DNA of 64,000 bases, taken from positions 1 to 64,000 of the forward strand of contig QHNQ01000012.1 of the NCBI GenBank assembly GCA_003218135.1, in the 5' to 3' direction. Under the pieces are notes generated by a model that was not told the origin of the DNA, made no database searches, and was given only the letters and a program-made list of their open reading frames with translations. Position numbers and translations under genes: made by a program. Of the stretch, positions 59,343 through 64,000 are shown piece after piece. The DNA is from Verrucomicrobiota bacterium. GTDB taxonomy: Bacteria > Verrucomicrobiota > Verrucomicrobiia > Chthoniobacterales > UBA10450. Position 1 is the stretch's first letter. Every line of letters begins with the position of its first letter.

Positions 59343-61364
59343 ATGCGATCGCGAAGTTTCTCTGGCCTGCCGCTCATCGGCTTATTGGCGATTGCATACA
59401 TCATCGCCGGCAAACTTGGCTTAATGCTCGCCTCATTACATGCGAGTGCCTCGCCAGTCTGGCCACCGGCCGGGATCGCACTCGCTGCGATGCTCTTGTT
59501 CGGTTACCGCGTCTGGCCGGCAATTCTTGTTGGGGCATTTCTTGTTAACCTTACCACTGCGGGAAATTTCGCGACCTCGGTTGCCATCGCCGCTGGCAAT
59601 ACGCTGGAGGCGCTGGCCGGTACGTGGTTAGTCAATCGCTTCGGGGATGGCAGGAATTTTTGTGATCGTCCGCAAGGTGTCTTCAAGTTTGCGATTGCAG
59701 CAGCGATCAGCGCGCTGATCAGTGCCGCTCTTGGTGTGACCAGTCTTGCCCTCGCGGGCTTTGCGAATTGGAGCAGCTACAACGCCATCTGGCTGACGTG
59801 GTGGCTGGGCGATGTAACGAGCGATCTCGTTGTTACCCCGCTCATTCTGCTCTGGAGTGCCGCCGGGAAGCAGCGTTGGCATGAAAAGGAAGTATTCGAA
59901 GTCGGCACACTGTTGTTATTATTAGTGCTGCTGAGCGGCGTCGTCTTCGGCGGCTGGCTTGAAATTTCGTCCAAGAATTATCCAATCACCTTTGTTTGCG
60001 GACCCGTTGTGATTTGGATGGCGTTCCGCTTCACTCAACGCGAAACTGCCACTGGGATTTTCATTCTGTCCGCGATTGCAGTCTGGGGAACATTGCGTGG
60101 CTTCGGACCATTCGTTCAACAAACCGAGAATGAATCGCTAGTCGCGTTACAATCGTGGATAGCGGTCCTGACGATTACGGCGCTGGCCCTTTCTGCGGGC
60201 ATGGCTGAGCGACGGCGCATTGAGGAAGAGCTCCAGCAGCAAAAGTCGGCTGTGGAAGCGGCCAATCGAACCAAAGATCACTTTCTCGCGATGCTTTCGC
60301 ACGAATTGCGCACCCCGCTGACCCCGGTCATCTCCACACTGCAGTCGCTTGAGACAGAACCGGCGCAAACGGAAGACACCAAGTCCGCTCTGGCAATGAT
60401 CCGTCGCAACATTGAATTGGAAACACAGCTCATTGATGACTTGCTCGATTTCACGCGAATCGCCAGAGACAAAATGCAGATGCGGTTCGCGCCGGTTGAT
60501 ACGCATTTGGCTATCTCAAATGTCGTAGAGATTTGCCGCGCGGAGGCCGCATCCAAAAGACTTCCTGTGCATCTCAACTTGCAGGCAGATACGCATTTCG
60601 TCGCGGCAGACGCGGCAAAGTTTCAGCAAATCATCTGGAACCTGCTCAAGAATGCGATCAAGTTCACACCGGAGAATGGCGAGATCCTGATCTCTTCTTC
60701 CAATCCCTCGCAAGACGTCCTGAGCATCAGTCTGCGCGATACCGGTATCGGGATGGAACCAGAAGTCATACAACGTATTTTCGACCCGTTTGAACAAGGC
60801 AACCGCTCGTTTGAGAGCCGATTTGGCGGTCTGGGCCTCGGCCTCGCGATTTCAAAATCTCTGACGCAGGCGCACGGCGGAACCCTTACGGCGCAAAGCG
60901 ACGGACGCGATCGCGGATCGACATTCATCTTGTCGATGCAAACGCTGTCGTCGACTGAAGTAGGGACCGTCCTGCATAAAACGACCGGCGAAACTGCGCA
61001 GCAGGGCTTGAAGATTCTGCTCGTCGACGATCACCAGGACACGTGCGCTGCTCTGGAGAAATTGCTGGTCCGTCGCGGGCATCTCGTAGCGGCAACTCAT
61101 AATGTTCGTTCGGCGATGGAAACCGCCGTGCGCAACAAATTCGACCTGCTCATCAGCGATATTGCTCTGCCGGATGGAAGCGGCGTGGATCTGATGAGGC
61201 AATTGCGCGCGATCTCGGCAATTCCTGGAATTGCCATTAGCGGTTTCGGCAACAACGGCGATATCGAAAGAAGTTTGCAGGCGGGTTTCTCCGAGCATCT
61301 AATCAAACCCATCAAGCTCGATGACCTCGAAGCCGCCATCGAGCGCGCTATTGGGCTAACGTGA
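59343..61364 (+). CDS. MASE1 hybrid sensor histidine kinase with receiver domain
   Basis: The N-terminal ~280 residues form a MASE1 membrane sensor (LASLHASASPVWPPAGIALA; several helices). The kinase core is HFLAMLSHELRTPLTPVIST with the phospho-His at ~320, and the ATPase N, G1 and G2 boxes (NLLKNAIKFTPENGEILISS, DTGIGMEPEV, FGGLGLGLAIS). A receiver domain closes the protein (ILLVDDHQDTCAALEKLLVR, phospho-Asp at ~606 in LLISDIALPDGSGVDLM). It is a membrane hybrid kinase; the signal and partner regulator are not in this window. Confidence 0.92.
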   Translation: MRSRSFSGLPLIGLLAIAYIIAGKLGLMLASLHASASPVWPPAGIALAAMLLFGYRVWPAILVGAFLVNLTTAGNFATSVAIAAGNTLEALAGTWLVNRFGDGRNFCDRPQGVFKFAIAAAISALISAALGVTSLALAGFANWSSYNAIWLTWWLGDVTSDLVVTPLILLWSAAGKQRWHEKEVFEVGTLLLLLVLLSGVVFGGWLEISSKNYPITFVCGPVVIWMAFRFTQRETATGIFILSAIAVWGTLRGFGPFVQQTENESLVALQSWIAVLTITALALSAGMAERRRIEEELQQQKSAVEAANRTKDHFLAMLSHELRTPLTPVISTLQSLETEPAQTEDTKSALAMIRRNIELETQLIDDLLDFTRIARDKMQMRFAPVDTHLAISNVVEICRAEAASKRLPVHLNLQADTHFVAADAAKFQQIIWNLLKNAIKFTPENGEILISSSNPSQDVLSISLRDTGIGMEPEVIQRIFDPFEQGNRSFESRFGGLGLGLAISKSLTQAHGGTLTAQSDGRDRGSTFILSMQTLSSTEVGTVLHKTTGETAQQGLKILLVDDHQDTCAALEKLLVRRGHLVAATHNVRSAMETAVRNKFDLLISDIALPDGSGVDLMRQLRAISAIPGIAISGFGNNGDIERSLQAGFSEHLIKPIKLDDLEAAIERAIGLT

Positions 61365-61384
61365 CAAGTGGCGACGTCTCATTA

Positions 61385-61406
61385 TCACCGCTGTTCAGCG
61401 CGGTGA
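61385..61406 (+). terminator. Hairpin after the hybrid kinase gene
   Basis: TCACCGC and GCGGTGA form a 7-bp stem with an 8-nt loop, about 20 bp after the stop of the kinase gene. No T-run follows, so the assignment as a terminator is tentative; it might be only a chance palindrome. Confidence 0.35.
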
Positions 61407-61473
61407 CACGAGGCTCTACCAAGCACAACCGCAGGTTTTGTTGGCACGGAAACCCGGCTGAAGCAGGGTGTTA

Positions 61474-62604
61474 ATGAATATGCGCGTTGTCGATCTAAAA
61501 ATCGAAGACATAGCCTTCGGCGGAAAAGGCGTCGCCCGAGAACAAGGCAAGGCCGTCTTTGTTCCGTACACCATCGAGAGCGAGCTCGTCTCGGCCGAGA
61601 TCGTGCGCGAGAAAAAGCAATTTGCCGAAGCGGAACTCGTCGAGGTGAAGCAAGCCTCCCCGGATCGTGTCGAACCGCAATGCCCGTATTTCGGCCGATG
61701 CGGCGGATGCGCTTACCAGCACATGAGCTACGAACATCAGCTTGCGATCAAATGGCGGCAGGTTCGTGACGCTCTTGAGCGGATCGGCAAACTCAAGGAC
61801 GTTCCGATGCGACCAATCATTCCTTCGCCGGAGCAGTATGGATATCGCAACCGCATCACTGTGCACGCGCAGGACGGCGTGATCGGTTTTTTCCGGCGCG
61901 ATTCGCATACCTTGCTTGACATTGAGCGATGCCCGATTTCGCGTGACGAAGTCAATCGCGCGCTGGCGGAGTTACGGGCGTCCCGTAATCGCGGGATCCG
62001 CGATGGACATTACACTTTGCGGGCTTCCGCCGGCGCGCGCGTTTTTTCCCAAACCAACGACGCGGTGGCCAATGCCTTGCGCGATTTGATCGTCGATCTG
62101 GTTCCGCCGAATCAGCAACTGTTGATCGACGCTTATTGCGGGTCCGGATTGTTTGCAAAAGCGTTGCTCGACAAATTTGAGCGTGTGATCGGGATCGATT
62201 GGGACCGGTTCGCGATTGCCGCCGCAAAAGAAGACGCGACCGACAAAGAAACCTACATTGCCGGCGACGTAGAAAGTGAATTGCAACAGGTAGGGGCGGT
62301 TCACCCGAACCGCCCAGTCAGCGCAAACGACGTACAAGCCGGCCGATTGAGGTCAATCGCCCCTACCACGCTCATTGTTGATCCTCCGGCTACCGGACTG
62401 AGTGCAGAGGTGCGAAAAGCGATTCTTGATCTTGCGCCTTCGACGCTCATTTACGTCTCGTGTAACCCGCCGACACTAGCGCGCGATTTGGCAGAGTTGC
62501 AGGATCAGTTCATCATCGAGTCAGTCACACCGCTCGACATGTTCCCGCAAACCGCCGAGATCGAAGTCGGCGCATGCCTGCGAGCTGTGCCACTGGCCTC
62601 CTAA
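61474..62604 (+). CDS. RlmD/TrmA-family RNA (uracil-5-)-methyltransferase
   Basis: The protein has a TRAM domain (VVDLKIEDIAFGGKGVAREQ), the iron-sulphur cysteines (CPYFGRCGGCAYQHMSYEHQ), motif I of the methyltransferase (LLIDAYCGSGLFAKALLDKF) and the catalytic cysteine region (LIYVSCNPPTLARDLAELQD). It methylates uridine in rRNA or tRNA. Between AGDVESELQQ and TLIVDPPATGL it has an unusual ~25-residue insertion that is encoded by an interspersed repeat (62289-62367). The ATG at 61474 has AGGG upstream; a GTG at 61468 is also possible. Confidence 0.88.
   Translation: MNMRVVDLKIEDIAFGGKGVAREQGKAVFVPYTIESELVSAEIVREKKQFAEAELVEVKQASPDRVEPQCPYFGRCGGCAYQHMSYEHQLAIKWRQVRDALERIGKLKDVPMRPIIPSPEQYGYRNRITVHAQDGVIGFFRRDSHTLLDIERCPISRDEVNRALAELRASRNRGIRDGHYTLRASAGARVFSQTNDAVANALRDLIVDLVPPNQQLLIDAYCGSGLFAKALLDKFERVIGIDWDRFAIAAAKEDATDKETYIAGDVESELQQVGAVHPNRPVSANDVQAGRLRSIAPTTLIVDPPATGLSAEVRKAILDLAPSTLIYVSCNPPTLARDLAELQDQFIIESVTPLDMFPQTAEIEVGACLRAVPLAS
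62289..62367. repeat. 79-bp palindromic element inserted in frame in the RlmD-like gene
   Basis: The ends GGTAGGGGCG and CGCCCCTACC are a perfect 10-bp terminal inverted repeat. Inside are two perfect hairpins: GGGCGGTTC-ACCC-GAACCGCCC and CGATTGA-GG-TCAATCG. The element sits in a loop region of the methyltransferase and encodes residues starting VGAVHPNRPVSANDVQAG. Reading continues in frame on both sides. Short elements with GTAGGGGCG ends are widespread in bacteria, but nearly always intergenic. Confidence 0.85.
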
Positions 62605-62701
62605 AGAACGCGCGCCCGGCGTTTTCGAACCGTTCCTCAAAGTAGGCACCGCAAAGCCGAGTTTCATTGACGGATCGTACGGCGATAAGTCCAATGGCAA
62701 G

Positions 62702-63976
62702 ATGATTTGGGTCCTGGGTCTCGTCGCGGCACGCCCGAACTGGCCGATCATGCTGCCGTTTGTGATCTTGCTCGTGGCGATCGCACTCGCTCCACTCATC
62801 GCTCAGCATCATTGGGAGCGGCATTACCACAAGCTTTGCGTCGCTCTCACCGGCATAGTTTGTCTGTATCATCTCTTCGTTGTTAAGCAGTCCGCGCGGG
62901 TCGTTCACGCGGGAATCGATTATGTGACCTTCATGGTCGTCGTCGGTTCTTTCTTCGTTGTCGCAGGCGGAATTCATTTGCGCGTCAAATCGCCGAGCGG
63001 TGCGATGAGAAACACTCTGTTCCTCTTTGTTGGCGCGCTGTTGGGCAATCTAATCGGCACCATCGGCGCCTCGATACTGCTGATTCGCCCGTGGATCGCG
63101 ATGAACAAGGGGCGCGCCGCGCCGATGCATATTGCGTTCTTTATTTTTCTGGTCAGTAACATCGGCGGCGCACTCTTGCCGGTCGGGCCTCCCTTGTTTC
63201 TGGGATTTCTCAAAGGCGTGCCGTTTGGCTGGACGCTGCAAAATTGCTGGCTCCAATGGCTGCTGACGGGCGCGATTGTTTTGGCCGTCTTTTTTGTTCT
63301 CGATCTTGTCAATCTGCGCGCGCGCAAAAGGACCATTCACGAAAGCGAAATCACGCAATGGCGCTGCGACGGCGCCCAGAATTTCCTTTTCCTGTTTGCG
63401 CTTCTGGCTGCGCTCATCGCCATGCGCCCGGGCTGGCGCGAGCCGCTTATGGTATTGATTGCGCTGGGATCGTATTTTGCTACGCCACAGCGCATTCGCG
63501 AAGCCGACAATTTTACCTTTGCTCCGCTCAAGGAAGTAGGCTGGCTCTTTCTCGGTATTTTCGGAACGATGATTCCGGTTTTGGAATTCATGGAACAATC
63601 GGCCGACAAACTGGGATTGGCTTCAGAGAAAGCGTTCTTTTGGGCAACCGGCTTCCTCTCTGCATTGCTCGACAATGCGCCAACGTACTTGGCTTTTTTC
63701 GCGGCGGCGCTCGGACTTCATGGGTACGACCTTAATGATTCGTCGCACATGGTAAGGTTCATTTCCGAAAATGGCCGCGAGGTGATCGCGATTTCATTAG
63801 GCGCCACCTTTTTTGGCGCGCTCACCTACATCGGCAACGCGCCGAATTTGTTCGTGAAAACAATCGCCGAACATGCGCGCGTGCCCACGCCGAGCTTTAT
63901 CGGCTATATCTGGAAGTTCGCGATGCCGATTCTAATCCCGATCTTTGTCGTAATCTCAATACTATTTTTCCGCTGA
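62702..63976 (+). CDS. Sodium:proton antiporter-like membrane protein
   Basis: The protein has about eleven hydrophobic segments, including FVILLVAIALAPLIAQHHWE, DYVTFMVVVGSFFVVAGGIH, FLVSNIGGALLPVGPPLFLG and FWATGFLSALLDNAPTYLAF. The last two resemble the IT-superfamily (CitM/NhaD-like) 'NxGG' and 'DNAPT' motifs. It most likely exchanges Na+ with H+ or moves an organic anion across the inner membrane. The first ATG is at 62702, but the frame is open upstream without a clear start, and the residues there look like a soluble leader. The downstream 24 bp to the window end hold nothing. Confidence 0.8.
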   Translation: MIWVLGLVAARPNWPIMLPFVILLVAIALAPLIAQHHWERHYHKLCVALTGIVCLYHLFVVKQSARVVHAGIDYVTFMVVVGSFFVVAGGIHLRVKSPSGAMRNTLFLFVGALLGNLIGTIGASILLIRPWIAMNKGRAAPMHIAFFIFLVSNIGGALLPVGPPLFLGFLKGVPFGWTLQNCWLQWLLTGAIVLAVFFVLDLVNLRARKRTIHESEITQWRCDGAQNFLFLFALLAALIAMRPGWREPLMVLIALGSYFATPQRIREADNFTFAPLKEVGWLFLGIFGTMIPVLEFMEQSADKLGLASEKAFFWATGFLSALLDNAPTYLAFFAAALGLHGYDLNDSSHMVRFISENGREVIAISLGATFFGALTYIGNAPNLFVKTIAEHARVPTPSFIGYIWKFAMPILIPIFVVISILFFR

Positions 63977-64000
63977 GACTTTTTTCTTAACAAGATACCA

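Overview
The window looks like chromosome from a soil-type Verrucomicrobiota, probably Spartobacteria/Chthoniobacterales. Supporting signs are a 51-residue small basic protein of the Verrucomicrobia/Chlamydiae type at 10849-11004, a very long GreA with an N-terminal extension as in Chlamydiae, a SWIB-domain protein, a TIGR04073-like exosortase-associated protein, many secreted proteins carrying the 'TGDNVMIGGFIVQG...RAIGPEL' module, and many short interspersed repeats. No rRNA, tRNA, CRISPR array, integrase or transposase was seen. The lineage call is inference from gene content; no marker-gene tree was made.

Layout. 1-1915: end of a DsbD-like gene, an SRPBCC protein and a secreted redoxin. 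1957-8733: surface-polysaccharide genes (methyltransferase, GT2, NAD-epimerase, YfhO-type and GT-C-type membrane proteins). 8766-15379 (minus): SDR, rhomboid protease, pseudouridine synthase, small basic protein, ArnT-like transferase, thioesterase, and a one-chain fusion of a lipid A acyltransferase with a WaaF heptosyltransferase. 15489-33726: an accessory glycosylation region with large multi-domain glycosyltransferases, four methyltransferases, an RmlC-like cupin, three secreted proteins with a duplicated ~128-residue module, and two decayed 3' ends of GT2 genes. 33832-35867: selenium-binding protein/methanethiol oxidase coupled to a membrane protein. 35936-38349: panC-nadB. 38472-42945: envelope and signalling genes (DPBB-like secreted protein, polysaccharide deacetylase, thioredoxin, SWIB, response regulator-PP2C, lipoprotein). 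43061-45856: aroA-cmk-plsC. 46227-49494: lipoprotein, and a single-chain MBL exonuclease-ATP-dependent DNA ligase. 50346-55742: STAS protein, PP2C phosphatase, grpE, dnaJ, HMG-CoA-lyase-like and rsmE in one direction. 55752-63976: long GreA, TerC, TIGR04073-like protein, MASE1 hybrid kinase, RlmD/TrmA-like methyltransferase and an antiporter-like membrane protein.

How it fits together. Much of the first 34 kb builds and modifies the cell surface: lipid A/heptose core, lipid-linked sugar transfer, O-antigen-like glycosyltransferases and sugar-nucleotide enzymes.

The most unusual structure is a pair of 221-bp inverted repeats, differing at 3 positions by eye, inside two secreted-protein genes 11 kb apart (19990-20210 and 31115-31335). 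Recombination between them would invert the glycosyltransferase block and swap the N-terminal ectodomains (Kelch versus another beta-rich domain) of the two proteins. Two short palindromic or degenerate repeats have also been absorbed in frame into housekeeping proteins: the WaaF domain and the RlmD-like enzyme.
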